The notes beneath the pieces are model-generated. The model was not told the DNA's origin. It saw nothing but the letters and a program-made list of their open reading frames with translations, and searched no databases. A stretch of 64,000 nt of DNA from DATKBT01 sp035546295 (GTDB lineage Bacteria > Acidobacteriota > Thermoanaerobaculia > Multivoradales > Multivoraceae): assembly GCA_035546295.1 (NCBI GenBank), contig DATKBT010000061.1, positions 48,913 to 112,912 of the forward strand, written 5' to 3'. Both the position numbers and the translations under genes were made by a program. Of this stretch, positions 17,994-26,292 are shown piece by piece (position 1 is the stretch's first letter; each line of letters begins with the position of its first letter).

Positions 17994-19649
17994 ATGCGCC
18001 ACATGCTCGTCACCGTCATCTTGCTCGCCGCCGCCTCCGCGACCTTCGCCTCGCGGGTGGAGATCATCCTCGACGTCTCGGGTTCGATGGCGGCAGCCGC
18101 CGGCGATCGCAGCCGCATGGAGGTCGCCCGCGAGGCGGTCGCGGCCACGGTGGCCGCCATACCGTCCGAGAGCATCGTGGCGCTGCGACTGTACGGCCAC
18201 CGGATCGACAAGGACGACCGCGCAGCCAGCTGCCGCGACACCGAGCTGGTCATCCCCTTCGGACCGGTGGATCCTGCGCGGTTCGCGGCCGTCGTCGACG
18301 CTGCCGCGCCGCGCGGCCAGACGCCGCTCGCCCATTCGCTGGAACGGGCCGCCGAGGACCTCTCCGAGCACGATGAGCCCGGAGCGGTGGTGCTGGTCTC
18401 CGACGGCGAGGAGAGCTGCGGCCGAGACCCGCGGGAGGTCGCTTGCCGGCTGGCCGCCGACGGCCTCCCGTTGACCGTCCACACGGTCGGCTTCGCGGTC
18501 GACGCCGCCGCCCGCCGGCAGCTCGAGGCGATCGCAGCCTGCACCGGCGGCGAGTACCGCGACGCGGGGGATGCCGCCTCCCTGGCGGGCTCGCTCCAGG
18601 ACCTGGTGCAGGCGTCGCTCGTCCTCGACCGCGAGCGGCAGGCGGTGGGCTCGGAAGTGCGCGGCGGCGACGGCTTCGACACCGCGGTCGAGCTGAGCCC
18701 CGGCGCGCTCCACCGGCTGGATCACCATCAGAAGCGCGGCCAGGAGGACTACTTCGCCGTCGAGGTCGCGGCCGGTCAGAAGCTCGTCGCCTCGATGCAA
18801 TCGCACGAGGCGGGCATCGCCATCACCGGCGACCGCGCCCGAGAACAGGAACACAGCTCCTGCGCCGGCATCGCCGTTCACGGTCCCGACCGCCAGCGGA
18901 TCGGGTCGCGCTGGGGTCACCAGCCGGGCCAGCAGGTCGGTGTCGAGGTGCCGGTGAGCGACGGCCAGGGAGGACGCTTCTTCGTGCTGGTCGGGCCGAT
19001 GACCTGCCCGGGTGACCAGCACCAGGACTCACGATTCCAGGTCGAGCTGTTCGACCAGTTCGACGCCGGCAGCGGTACCGACGCCGGGGACAGCCGCCTG
19101 AAGGCGGCGCCGATCGAGGCGGGCGAGCATCGCGGGTGGCTGCACGCCAACGACGAGAGCGACTACCTGCGCTTCGATGCGGGAGAGGGACCCGCCTACG
19201 GCGTCACGCTCACGCCCGAGCAGCCGGACAAGCACCTGCAGCTCACCGTCTACGACCGCGACGGCAACGAGCTCGCGGCGGCCGGTCATGCGCTCGACCA
19301 GCCGGGAACGACGCTGCGGCTCGAAGGCCTCCGGCCACCGGCCGGCGCCGCCTTCGTAGAGGTGGCGACCCATCGGATCGGCAAGTTCGAGTCCGGAAAG
19401 CTGGAGAGCGCCTATTCGCTGGTCCTGACCGAGACGCCCGTGGCGGCGGAATCTTCCACCGCATCCGAGGCCGAGGACCCGGAGACCGAGGCGCGGTCCG
19501 ACTCCGATCCAACGCCCGTCGAACGTCAAGAAACGGAGGATCCGGCGTCGCCGCTGCCCACGCCTGTGCTCTGGGCCGTGGTCGGGGCCGCGATCGGAGG
19601 GCTGCTGCTGGTGTCGGGCGCAGTCGCCGTGCGCATCCTTCGCCGCTGA
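17994..19649 (+). CDS. Secreted von Willebrand factor A domain protein with C-terminal membrane anchor
   Basis: From ATG 17994 (AGGAGG upstream) the product is about 551 residues. It has a signal peptide (LVTVILLAAASATFA) and a VWA domain (about 21-210) with a MIDAS DxSxS in LDVSGSM (Asp 27), a Thr in GQTPLAHSL and VSDGEESCG. A beta-rich region (about 235-455) follows, with phrases EDYFAVEVAAGQKL and SDYLRFDAGEGPAYG that repeat a pre-peptidase/DUF-like module. An acidic linker precedes a C-terminal helix (WAVVGAAIGGLLLVSGAV) and a basic tail. Cys pairs in the VWA domain suggest an extracytoplasmic location. Such proteins bind metal-dependent ligands or take part in surface assemblies. No partner MoxR ATPase is adjacent. 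Confidence 0.8.
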   Translation: MRHMLVTVILLAAASATFASRVEIILDVSGSMAAAAGDRSRMEVAREAVAATVAAIPSESIVALRLYGHRIDKDDRAASCRDTELVIPFGPVDPARFAAVVDAAAPRGQTPLAHSLERAAEDLSEHDEPGAVVLVSDGEESCGRDPREVACRLAADGLPLTVHTVGFAVDAAARRQLEAIAACTGGEYRDAGDAASLAGSLQDLVQASLVLDRERQAVGSEVRGGDGFDTAVELSPGALHRLDHHQKRGQEDYFAVEVAAGQKLVASMQSHEAGIAITGDRAREQEHSSCAGIAVHGPDRQRIGSRWGHQPGQQVGVEVPVSDGQGGRFFVLVGPMTCPGDQHQDSRFQVELFDQFDAGSGTDAGDSRLKAAPIEAGEHRGWLHANDESDYLRFDAGEGPAYGVTLTPEQPDKHLQLTVYDRDGNELAAAGHALDQPGTTLRLEGLRPPAGAAFVEVATHRIGKFESGKLESAYSLVLTETPVAAESSTASEAEDPETEARSDSDPTPVERQETEDPASPLPTPVLWAVVGAAIGGLLLVSGAVAVRILRR

Positions 19650-19683
19650 TCGAGACGCCGCTGATCGAGACGCAAGCGGAGCT

Positions 19684-21099
19684 TCACTCCTGGTCGGACG
19701 CCAGGTCCCGCCGGCCCCGCTCGCTGGCGAGCGCGGCGTGACGGAGGATGTTGCGGCCCATCGAGGACGGCTGAGCCTCCGAAGCTGCACGGTAGACCTC
19801 GGCGCGCTTGGCGTGCACGGCGGCGTCCTCTGGAGCAGCATGGTGGGCGGACTCGACCAGGTGGCAGGCGAGCGCCCAGCGACCCTCGCCGAGGAGCTCG
19901 TCGACCCTGGCGAGGACCTGCTCCGCGCCGCCGGCGAGCGCCACCCACTCGGCGGCGAGCTCGGGGCGCGGCGCCGGCAGCAGCGTGTCGTACTCGCCGT
20001 CCCACCAGCCGGCGTAGCGCCGCCAGACCATCCGCACCAGGAAGGCCGGGTCGTCGTAGATCGGCCGCAGGTAGGGGCGCTCGAGCAGCTCGGAGGGGAG
20101 CGACGCCGCGAGGTCGATCTCGCGCAGCACGCGATCGAGCGGCCAGCCGCGGTTCATGGCCGCCAGGGTCCGGCCCTCGATCTCGCGCAAGAGGAGCGCG
20201 GTGTCGGCGAGCGCCTGGACGATCCGCTCGCGCCCCAGGATCGGCAGCCCGTGGCCCGGCAGCAGGATCTCGGCACCGAGCGTCGCCATCCTCTCGAGCG
20301 CGCCCGCCCAGTCGCTGACGAAGCGCTGGACCTTCTGCGGGTTGCCGGCGTTGGGCACCGCCCAGATGAAGAGGTCGCCGGTGTGCAGCCATCGGCGCTC
20401 GGGGATCCAGGTCCAGGCGACGTCGTCGGTCTCGCCTCGCGCGTGCTCGAGATGAAAGGAGAGCTTCCCGACCCGAAAACCGAGCCGCCTCTCGAACACC
20501 ACGTCCGGGTAGCGGTAGGAGGAGGGCCACCGGAAATGCGGCGCGTCGATCGCGAACTGGCGGCGGTTGATGGCCGTGTTGAAGCCGAGGGTGGCCAGGT
20601 AGCGATCGAAGTGCCCCGGCAGCAGCTCGTGGGCGTAGACGGTGGGACGCGCCCAGCCGCGCTCCGCGGCCTCGGCGTCGAAGGGGGCCACTCCCATGAC
20701 GTGGTCGACGTGGTGATGGGAGTAGACGGCCGCTCGCAGCGGCGCGTCGGGGCGCCAGGTTCGAACCGCCTGGTGGAGCCGCGCGGTGTCGAGGACGCTG
20801 CCGGTGTCGAGCAGCACCAAGCCTCCTCCACCGCCGCCACCATCGTCGTCAGCATCGTCGCCGCCACCATCGTCACCATCGTCACCATCGTCGCCGCCAT
20901 CATCGCCACCATCGTCGTCGGCGGCGCAGTCGACGGCGTACATGCCGGCGATGCCCTTGAGCGCGAGCAGGCCCGGCGCGAGCTCGGTCGCGCCCGCGTA
21001 GTGGGTGTGGACGGGATGGTGCTCGAACTGGAGGTCGAGCTCGCCGCGCCAGGCGCGCTCGGCGAGATCCAGCAGGTCGGTCATCGCCGGCCGCGCCAT
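19684..21099 (-). CDS. Alkyl-sulfatase-like metallo-beta-lactamase with a Gly/Asp-rich insert
   Basis: The 471-residue protein has an MBL core with zinc motif HHHVDH in YSHHHVDHVMG and further ligands in HARGETDD, TGDLF and LPGHG. A C-terminal helical domain (ARPELAAEWVALAGG, CHLVESAHHAAPEDAAVHAK) matches the dimerisation domain of BDS1/SdsA-type alkyl sulfatases. Such enzymes cleave sulfate or related esters. A roughly 36-residue run of only Asp, Gly and one Ala (residues about 60-95) sits between the first strand and the sheet that leads to HHHVDH, encoded by GAT/GGT triplet expansions. It falls in a surface position and the fold remains complete. Start may be ATG 21099 or 21084. Confidence 0.8.
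   Translation of the reverse strand: MARPAMTDLLDLAERAWRGELDLQFEHHPVHTHYAGATELAPGLLALKGIAGMYAVDCAADDDGGDDGGDDGDDGDDGGGDDADDDGGGGGGGLVLLDTGSVLDTARLHQAVRTWRPDAPLRAAVYSHHHVDHVMGVAPFDAEAAERGWARPTVYAHELLPGHFDRYLATLGFNTAINRRQFAIDAPHFRWPSSYRYPDVVFERRLGFRVGKLSFHLEHARGETDDVAWTWIPERRWLHTGDLFIWAVPNAGNPQKVQRFVSDWAGALERMATLGAEILLPGHGLPILGRERIVQALADTALLLREIEGRTLAAMNRGWPLDRVLREIDLAASLPSELLERPYLRPIYDDPAFLVRMVWRRYAGWWDGEYDTLLPAPRPELAAEWVALAGGAEQVLARVDELLGEGRWALACHLVESAHHAAPEDAAVHAKRAEVYRAASEAQPSSMGRNILRHAALASERGRRDLASDQE
20820..20931. repeat. Trinucleotide-rich low-complexity tract inside the alkyl-sulfatase-like gene
   Basis: About 110 bases made almost entirely of ACC, ATC, GTC and GCC triplets (plus strand), e.g. 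CCATCGTCACCATCGTC repeated. They encode an Asp/Gly run. The period of three and the near-repeats of 9-12 bp suggest growth by slippage. Confidence 0.85.
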
Positions 21100-21259
21100 G
21101 GGTCGGAAGGTTTCATCACGCTTCCTCTCCTCTCGTCTCGGCTCGTGCAGGCTGGATCCTGCCCGCTGGCTGGAGATCGCGGAGACTGCCCTGGCGCCGA
21201 TCGGCCGACCAGGAGATCGGCCGCCCCGGAAGACGACGTCGCGAGCGCCGGCCGGGGCG

Positions 21260-21853
21260 TCATCGGCCGCCGCTCCCGGGCAGTGTCGGCAGCCGCCTGC
21301 GGCTGCGCCGCTCGTTCCACTGCAGGTCGAACCTCGCCTCGGCGCCCGCGACCTCGAAGCGGCCGCGCATCGCGTGGCACCCGTAGATCCTCCCGCACTC
21401 GAGGTAGAAGCCGAGCGCGATCTGGAGGTCCTCCACGTCGAACCGCGGCTTGTCGCTCAAGACGACCCGGCAGGAGGTCCCGTCCTCCCCGAGCACCACC
21501 TCGGAGCGCCCTTCGCTGTAGAGCATGTGGTGAAGCCGCGACAGCCGGGAGAGGAAGTCGGCGTAGGTGCCGGCGCGAAAAGCACGGTAGGTGGTGTCGA
21601 GGGCACGGCGAGCCGTGTCGCCGCCCACCTCCTGCAGGCTCGACAGATCGCCGCCGAAGTGGCGGTCGGCGATCGCGCGCAGCAGGGCCACGTAGAGCGG
21701 GTGCGGGTACGGGTACCAGCTCGGTTCGAGGACTCGCACGAGCTCTGTCTTCCCCACCGCCGCGATCAGCGCCTGCTCGGCATCGGCGCCGAAGCGCTCC
21801 TCGACGAACTCGAGCTTGGAGCGGATCGAGCTGCCCTTGACCTCGAAGCTCAC
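21260..21853 (-). CDS. DUF2378 (TIGR02265-like) protein
   Basis: The 197-residue protein has the family's N-terminal layout (VKGSSIRSKLEFVEERFG), a Tyr/Pro turn (PSWYPYPHPLYVALLRAI), then FGGDLSSLQEVG and a helical middle (YADFLSRLSRLHHMLYSEGR). A final beta-rich part with CGRIYGCHAMRGRFEV follows. DUF2378 proteins were described from myxobacteria and related phyla and resemble the haem-NO-binding helical fold; no haem ligand is proven here. The gene starts with ATGA overlapping the end of the dehalogenase-like gene, so the two are translationally coupled. The last 13 residues (RRSRRRLPTLPGS) are basic and probably disordered. Confidence 0.65.
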   Translation of the reverse strand: MSFEVKGSSIRSKLEFVEERFGADAEQALIAAVGKTELVRVLEPSWYPYPHPLYVALLRAIADRHFGGDLSSLQEVGGDTARRALDTTYRAFRAGTYADFLSRLSRLHHMLYSEGRSEVVLGEDGTSCRVVLSDKPRFDVEDLQIALGFYLECGRIYGCHAMRGRFEVAGAEARFDLQWNERRSRRRLPTLPGSGGR

Positions 21854-22590
21854 CGCTCCAGGCTCCGGCCCCGGCCCTCGGCGACCTCGTCGGCCTCGCC
21901 GGGCTTCGAATCAGCGCTCCGGCCGCGGTCCTCGAAGGAGGTCGCGATCTCCTCGAAGCGCTTCTTTCCGATGTCGGGGACCCTGGCGCCTTCCTCGGGA
22001 TAGCCGACCACGAGGACCAGGAACGGTGTCTCGTTCGCTGGACGAGCGAGGATGTCGTTGAGGAAGCGCATCGGGCTCGGCGTATGGGTCAGGCACGCGA
22101 GCCCTGCGTGGTGGAGCGCCGCGATCAGGAAGCCGGTGGCGATCCCCACCGACTCCTTCACGTAGTAATGCTTGATCTTGCTGCCGTCCTCAGCGCGACC
22201 CGAGAGCTGGGCGAAGATCACGATCAGGTAGGGAGCGACCTCGAGGAAGGGCTTGTTGGCGTCGGTCTCGAACGGCTCGAGGGCCTCCAGCCACTCCTCG
22301 GGGGCACGCCGGCCGTAGAACTCCCGCTCCTCCGCCTCGGCCCCCTCGCGGATGCGGCTCTTGACCGCGGGGTCGGAGACGATGGCGAAGTGCCAGGGCT
22401 GCTTGTTGGCACCGCTCGGAGCCGTCGCCGCCGCCCTGACACAGTCCTCGATCACCTCGCGCGGCACCGTCCGGTCCGAGAAGTGACGGACGGTCCGCCG
22501 GCGACGAATCTCCTCGAGCCACTCCCGGGCTCGCTGCTTCATCTCGTCGAGCGGGTACTCCCTGAAGCTGGACAGCGGGATGTAGGCCAA
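21850..22590 (-). CDS. Nitroreductase-fold flavoprotein resembling iodotyrosine dehalogenase
   Basis: The 246-residue protein has the FMN-binding motif RRRTVRHFS, then TAPSGANKQPW, and a late VGYPEEGARVPDIGKKRF. Aligned from memory with human iodotyrosine deiodinase without gaps across the active-site lid, the three halotyrosine-binding residues are kept as Glu88, Tyr92 and Lys113. The stretches HYYVKESVGIATGFLIAAL and AGLACLTHTP also match. The expected reaction is reductive dehalogenation of halotyrosines (or relatives) with FMN. Bacterial members act on halotyrosines in vitro, with unknown natural roles. The gene overlaps a DUF2378 gene by 4 nt. A plain nitroreductase is the alternative but would lack the Glu/Tyr/Lys lid. 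Confidence 0.8.
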   Translation of the reverse strand: MAYIPLSSFREYPLDEMKQRAREWLEEIRRRRTVRHFSDRTVPREVIEDCVRAAATAPSGANKQPWHFAIVSDPAVKSRIREGAEAEEREFYGRRAPEEWLEALEPFETDANKPFLEVAPYLIVIFAQLSGRAEDGSKIKHYYVKESVGIATGFLIAALHHAGLACLTHTPSPMRFLNDILARPANETPFLVLVVGYPEEGARVPDIGKKRFEEIATSFEDRGRSADSKPGEADEVAEGRGRSLER

Positions 22591-22922
22591 CGAGAGGTTC
22601 CGTCCGGTCGTTCGCGCGATCGGGTCGAGCTCGATCTCGCGCTCGGCGCTTCGAGCTTCGCGATCGCGGTCGAGGTCGCGGTCGAGGTCGCCCCCTGGGG
22701 CAAGGTCGACCTGCCCATCGTCCCGAGACCCGACGGATCATAGCGGCCACGCACGACGCCGGCGCGGCTTCCGCTGGCAGCCGCCCTCCCTCTCCGCGAC
22801 CGCGACGGTCGGTGGCGGCGTCAAGCGGCGCTTCCATGCGCCGAGCCGGCGAGCTCGACGGCGCCGAGGCGGATCGTCACCGAGCAGCCCGTGGTCGAGC
22901 CGTCACCGCGTCGCCCAGCCCT
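22591..22922. other. 332-base intergenic region with a short tandem repeat
   Basis: It holds the promoter side of the dehalogenase-like gene and the 3' end of the ankyrin gene, both on the minus strand. Near 22669-22693 a 12-bp unit GCGGTCGAGGTC occurs twice in tandem. No gene was recognised. Confidence 0.4.
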
Positions 22923-24851
22923 TCACTCTTCGTCGCCGGTCGTCTCCAGGTTGCCGCGAGCGCCGGGGACGAGGTGGAGATGACCGAAATGCTGTGCGGT
23001 CTCGGCCGCCACGAGACCGTAGGCGTTGCGCCCCGCGAGATTCGCCCCTGCCCGCACCAGTCGCTCGACGATGCCGTCGTGGCCGGGGTCGACCATCGCC
23101 GCCCAGTGCAGGGCGGTCTCTCCCTCGCGATCCGACTCCCCCAAATCGGCCCCCGCCTCGAGCAGCCGCGCCACCAGCTCGGTCGAACGGGTCTGCACGG
23201 CGAGCACCAGTGGCGAGAAGCCCTCGGGCGTGCGGCCCCACCGCCGGGCGCGTCGCGACGACAGCAGGTAGTCGACCAGCGACTCGTCCTGCCGCTTGAC
23301 GGCGACCAGCAACGGATCCGGCGGCGCGGAGCCCACCGACCACCGATCGAGCGACGCGCCCCGCGCGCGCAGCAGCTCCACCGTGTCGACGCGCCCAGAG
23401 ATCGCCGCCAGGTAGACGGGCAGCAGCCCCAGGTTGGTCGGACGCTCGACGCCGGCGCCGGCGTCGAGGAGCAGCTCGAGCGAGCCGAGCGCGCCGTCGT
23501 AGTAGGCGGCGACATGGACCGCGCCGAGCCCGAGCTCGGTCGTCGCGGCGACCTCGGCGCCGTGCTCGAGCAGCAGCTCGACCTTGGCCGGATCGTGCAC
23601 CGCCGCGATCAGGGGGGTGATCCCGTGGGGTCCGCGGACGCCCGCAAGCTGCTCCCCTTCGCAGGCCTCGAGCGCGATGCGCAGATCCTCGAGATCGCCG
23701 AGCAACGCGGTCTCGATCACCGTCGGCAGGCGGCGCTCCGGCTTCTCTACGCGCGGCACCGGCTGCGCCTCGAGGAGCGGCGACGGGCCCGGCTCGAGCG
23801 CGACCGCCAGCGCCATCGTCGCCCAGGCGGTGCCGGCGTAGGACGAGAACTGGTCGCGGCCGAACGGGAAGCCGGTCTCGACGTCGGGGCGGCGCGGACC
23901 GCGCCGGCGCGAGCGGACCTTCCACGCACGCTCGTCCTCGGCGCTGTCGAGCAGGAACCGGATGCCGCGTCGGAACCGCTCGCCGTCGACGGCCTCGCCC
24001 CCGACCTGATGCAGCACGACCAGCGCCTGGCCCGTCGCGTAGGCGTCGCTGCCACGGGTCGGGAGCTGCGACCAGCCGCCATCTTCGCGCTGCTTCGCGC
24101 GCAGGTCGTCCAGAGCTCGCGCGAGCGAGCCCTCGGCGCCAGTCTCCTCGGAGCCATCCGCCGCCGCCGGCTCCGCCGAGGCGCCCGCCCAGTGGAGGCC
24201 CAGGAGCCGGAAGACCGCCTCCTCGGTCTCCCTCGGGATGGCGGCCTCGAGCCAGCTCCGCGCACGCTCGACGCGACCCTCCATCTCCTGGACGCGGCCC
24301 GGGGGCGCCCGCTCGACCAGCGCGCGCAGGGTCAACGCAGTCGCCGTGATCGCGCTGTCCTCGAGCGGCGGCTGGTGCTCGACCGAGCTCCAGCGTCCGT
24401 CGGCGCCCTGGCGCCCCGCCAGGGCGTGCACCACCAGCTCGCTGTCGAGACCGGCCGGCCGGCCGGCCGCGGTGAGCGCCCACAGGAGGTAGGACTCGCC
24501 GATCGCGGGGTTGCTGGTGGCGAGCGCGAAGGCGTGCTGACCGGAGCGCTCTTCCAGTCGCCGCGCGAGGCGATCGCTCTGCAGCGACAGCTTGCGCCCG
24601 TCGATCGGAATCCCCTTCTTCCCCGCGAGCGCGACGGCCACGGTGGCCAGCCCCTGGTGATGGCAGGACGCACAGTTCTGGGTCATCACCCACGCTTGCG
24701 CGCTCTGTTGGAGCAGCGCCGTGGAGCGCGTGGCGACCTCGCGAATGCGCTCCCGGTCGAGCTCAGGAGCCGTCCCGGCGGCGAGGGCGCTCACCGGGAG
24801 CGCCGCACACAGGGAGAGCAGGATCGTGGGGAGCGAGCGCGTCCGTGCCAT
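22923..24851 (-). CDS. Secreted fusion: CxxCH motif, alpha-toroid (prenyltransferase-like) repeats and ankyrin repeats
   Basis: From ATG 24851 (GGAGGC 4 nt upstream) the product is about 642 residues. The signal peptide is LLSLCAALPVSALA. A CASCHH motif (NCASCHHQGLATVAVAL) lies near residue 60. Squalene-cyclase/prenyltransferase-like toroid repeats follow (about 100-370, e.g. GRQGADGRWSSVEHQPPLED and KQREDGGWSQLPTRGSDAY). The C-terminal third has about seven ankyrin repeats (e.g. HGITPLIAAVHDPAKVELLL and GETALHWAAMVDPGHDGIVE). CxxCH is a covalent haem-attachment signature, so a c-type haem in the periplasm is possible. The toroid lacks the DDxxD/DCTAE motifs of cyclases, suggesting a binding rather than a cyclising role. 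This mixture of parts is unusual. Confidence 0.75.
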   Translation of the reverse strand: MARTRSLPTILLSLCAALPVSALAAGTAPELDRERIREVATRSTALLQQSAQAWVMTQNCASCHHQGLATVAVALAGKKGIPIDGRKLSLQSDRLARRLEERSGQHAFALATSNPAIGESYLLWALTAAGRPAGLDSELVVHALAGRQGADGRWSSVEHQPPLEDSAITATALTLRALVERAPPGRVQEMEGRVERARSWLEAAIPRETEEAVFRLLGLHWAGASAEPAAADGSEETGAEGSLARALDDLRAKQREDGGWSQLPTRGSDAYATGQALVVLHQVGGEAVDGERFRRGIRFLLDSAEDERAWKVRSRRRGPRRPDVETGFPFGRDQFSSYAGTAWATMALAVALEPGPSPLLEAQPVPRVEKPERRLPTVIETALLGDLEDLRIALEACEGEQLAGVRGPHGITPLIAAVHDPAKVELLLEHGAEVAATTELGLGAVHVAAYYDGALGSLELLLDAGAGVERPTNLGLLPVYLAAISGRVDTVELLRARGASLDRWSVGSAPPDPLLVAVKRQDESLVDYLLSSRRARRWGRTPEGFSPLVLAVQTRSTELVARLLEAGADLGESDREGETALHWAAMVDPGHDGIVERLVRAGANLAGRNAYGLVAAETAQHFGHLHLVPGARGNLETTGDEE

Positions 24852-25065
24852 GGGGCCTCCGGAGGAGGACCGCGTCACGGCTGGTGGATCGCCCGCCGGC
24901 GAGAACGAGGCGGGTGCCGAGCACTCCCCGCACCCCGTCGGGTCGATGCGGACGATCCGGAACGCTCGCCGCACCGCGGCGCTCCGATGTCGAGTCGATG
25001 GAAAGAACGGGAGGAGTGTAGCAGCCCAGCCGTGGTGCCGGGGCGAGTCTCTGCTGCCAGTCTGT

Positions 25066-25093
25066 GAGCGGCCGACCTCCCGGTCGGCCGCTC
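25066..25093. terminator. Strong 12-bp-arm hairpin
   Basis: GAGCGGCCGACC, loop TCCC, then GGTCGGCCGCTC: a perfect 12-bp stem with a 4-nt loop. It lies between the GGT remnant and the ankyrin gene upstream region, both on the minus strand, so it could end transcription of the remnant's neighbours or act as a structured leader. No U-run follows. Confidence 0.5.
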
Positions 25094-25153
25094 GACGACA
25101 CCGAAACGGTCGCGCGATCCCATCGTCCACGGAACCGCCGAACGCACGCTCGT

Positions 25154-25175
25154 CGGCCGAGCGGAGGCTCGGCCG
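25154..25175. terminator. Second GGCCGA-type hairpin
   Basis: CGGCCGAGC, loop GGAG, GCTCGGCCG: 9-bp perfect arms, 60 bp from the previous hairpin and sharing its CGGCCGA core. No U-run is seen. Confidence 0.4.
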
Positions 25176-25252
25176 CTGCGAGGACCTCCAGCCGCGATCA
25201 TCGATCCCGCGGCGACGGCTCCCCGGCCGGAGGCCGCCGCCTCGCCCCCCCC

Positions 25253-25661
25253 TCAGAAGGCGACGGCTGCACTGTTGGTCCGGTTGTGCGAGCCGGCGCG
25301 CAGCTCGCCGGTCTCGGGGTCGCGCTGGATCGCCACCCACAGGCCCTCGCCGCCGAAGCGGGACTCGTGCGGGTCGAGCTCCTCGTAGTCGGCGAGCCCC
25401 GAGACCTCGGCCAGGAGCTGCGCCTCGATGAGGGCGACGCCGCCGTTGTTGGGCGGCGGGTTGGTGGCGATCCGATACCCGCCGCCGATGTCGGCGACCA
25501 GCGGCTCGGCCCATAGGCGGTGAGGTCCTCCAGCGTCATGCGACCGCCGTCGGCCCGGATCGCGGCGACCGCGCGCTCGGCCCACGGTCCCGTGTACATG
25601 GACTCCGCGCCTTGCTCGGCGATCACGCGCAGGGTCGCGGGACCCGCGGAGTGTTCGCGTC
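25253..25661 (-). pseudogene. Decayed gamma-glutamyltranspeptidase fragment with frameshift
   Basis: Two overlapping frames together read as an internal part of gamma-glutamyltranspeptidase. The first gives RVIAEQGAESMYTGPWAER and DGGRMTLEDLTAYG. After a frame change near 25515 it continues ADIGGGYRIATNPPPNNGGV and ALIEAQLLAEVSG to the TGA at 25253. The PPPNNGGV phrase matches the loop just upstream of the autocatalytic Thr in the family, but the Thr-containing small subunit and the N-terminal half are missing. It is therefore a truncated, frameshifted remnant. Confidence 0.7.
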
Positions 25662-25760
25662 GTCGGCTGGACGGAACCCGGCCGCGACGATCGCGAGAAC
25701 GACGCAGCCTCGACCGCTGGCTCGTCGGGCCGAGAGGTCTTGATCTCGAAACCTTCTTCC

Positions 25761-25774
25761 GCTACATTCGTAGC
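25761..25774. promoter_or_regulatory. Candidate BlaI operator
   Basis: GCTAC-ATTC-GTAGC, a perfect 5-bp-arm palindrome, followed by GGCTACA. BlaI/MecI/CopY repressors bind TACA-N2-TGTA-type sites, and autoregulation of their own operon is usual. It lies about 85 nt before the preferred BlaI start (25858) and 2 nt before an alternative ATG (25777). This favours the downstream start. Confidence 0.6.
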
Positions 25775-25857
25775 AGATGGCTACAGAACGTGCACCGGCC
25801 GCCTCCACTTCCGAAGCTGCCGCCCGCCATTCCTACCACGACCAGGGATCCCCGCAG

Positions 25858-26292
25858 ATGAAACGCAAGCGCAAGCGACTCGACGACCTGCCCCGCCGGG
25901 AGCGCCAGATCATGGACATTCTCTTCGCGCTCGGCGAGGCGACGGCCGAGGACGTGCGCTCCCGGCTCCCGGACCCACCCAGCTACTCCGCCGCCCGCGC
26001 GCTCCTCAGCCGGCTCGAGGACAAGGGCTTCGTCGACCACGGCGAGCGCGACCTCAAGTACGTTTACCGCCCGGCGGTGTCGCGCTGTGAAGCACGCGCC
26101 TCGGCCACCGAGAGGCTCGTGCAGGTGTTCTACGAGGGCTCGATCGCGGCGGCCGCGAACGGGCTGCTCGAGCACTCGGTCGATCGTCTCGACGACGAGG
26201 AGCTCGACCGGCTCGACGAGCTGATCCGCGAGGCGCGCCGGAGCCGGGCGGGTCGTAGCGGCGGCCAAGGCGACGAGGAGGTGTCGTCGTGA
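25858..26292 (+). CDS. BlaI/MecI/CopY family transcriptional repressor
   Basis: The product is about 144 residues from ATG 25858 and begins MKRKRKRLDDLPRRERQIMD, a family-typical start. A winged helix follows (DILFALGEATAEDVRSRLPD, SYSAARALLSRLEDKGFVDH) and a C-terminal dimerisation helix. An upstream in-frame ATG (25777) would place the operator inside the coding region. BlaI-type repressors are released from DNA when a BlaR1/M56 protease responds to a signal. The adjacent gene encodes exactly such a protease, and the two genes overlap in GTGA (26289-26292), so they form one unit. Confidence 0.9.
   Translation: MKRKRKRLDDLPRRERQIMDILFALGEATAEDVRSRLPDPPSYSAARALLSRLEDKGFVDHGERDLKYVYRPAVSRCEARASATERLVQVFYEGSIAAAANGLLEHSVDRLDDEELDRLDELIREARRSRAGRSGGQGDEEVSS

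Noticed and set aside
20820..20931. Asp/Gly tract as an RTX calcium-binding region
   Set aside because: There is no nine-residue GGxGxDxxx period, and the DNA shows triplet slippage.
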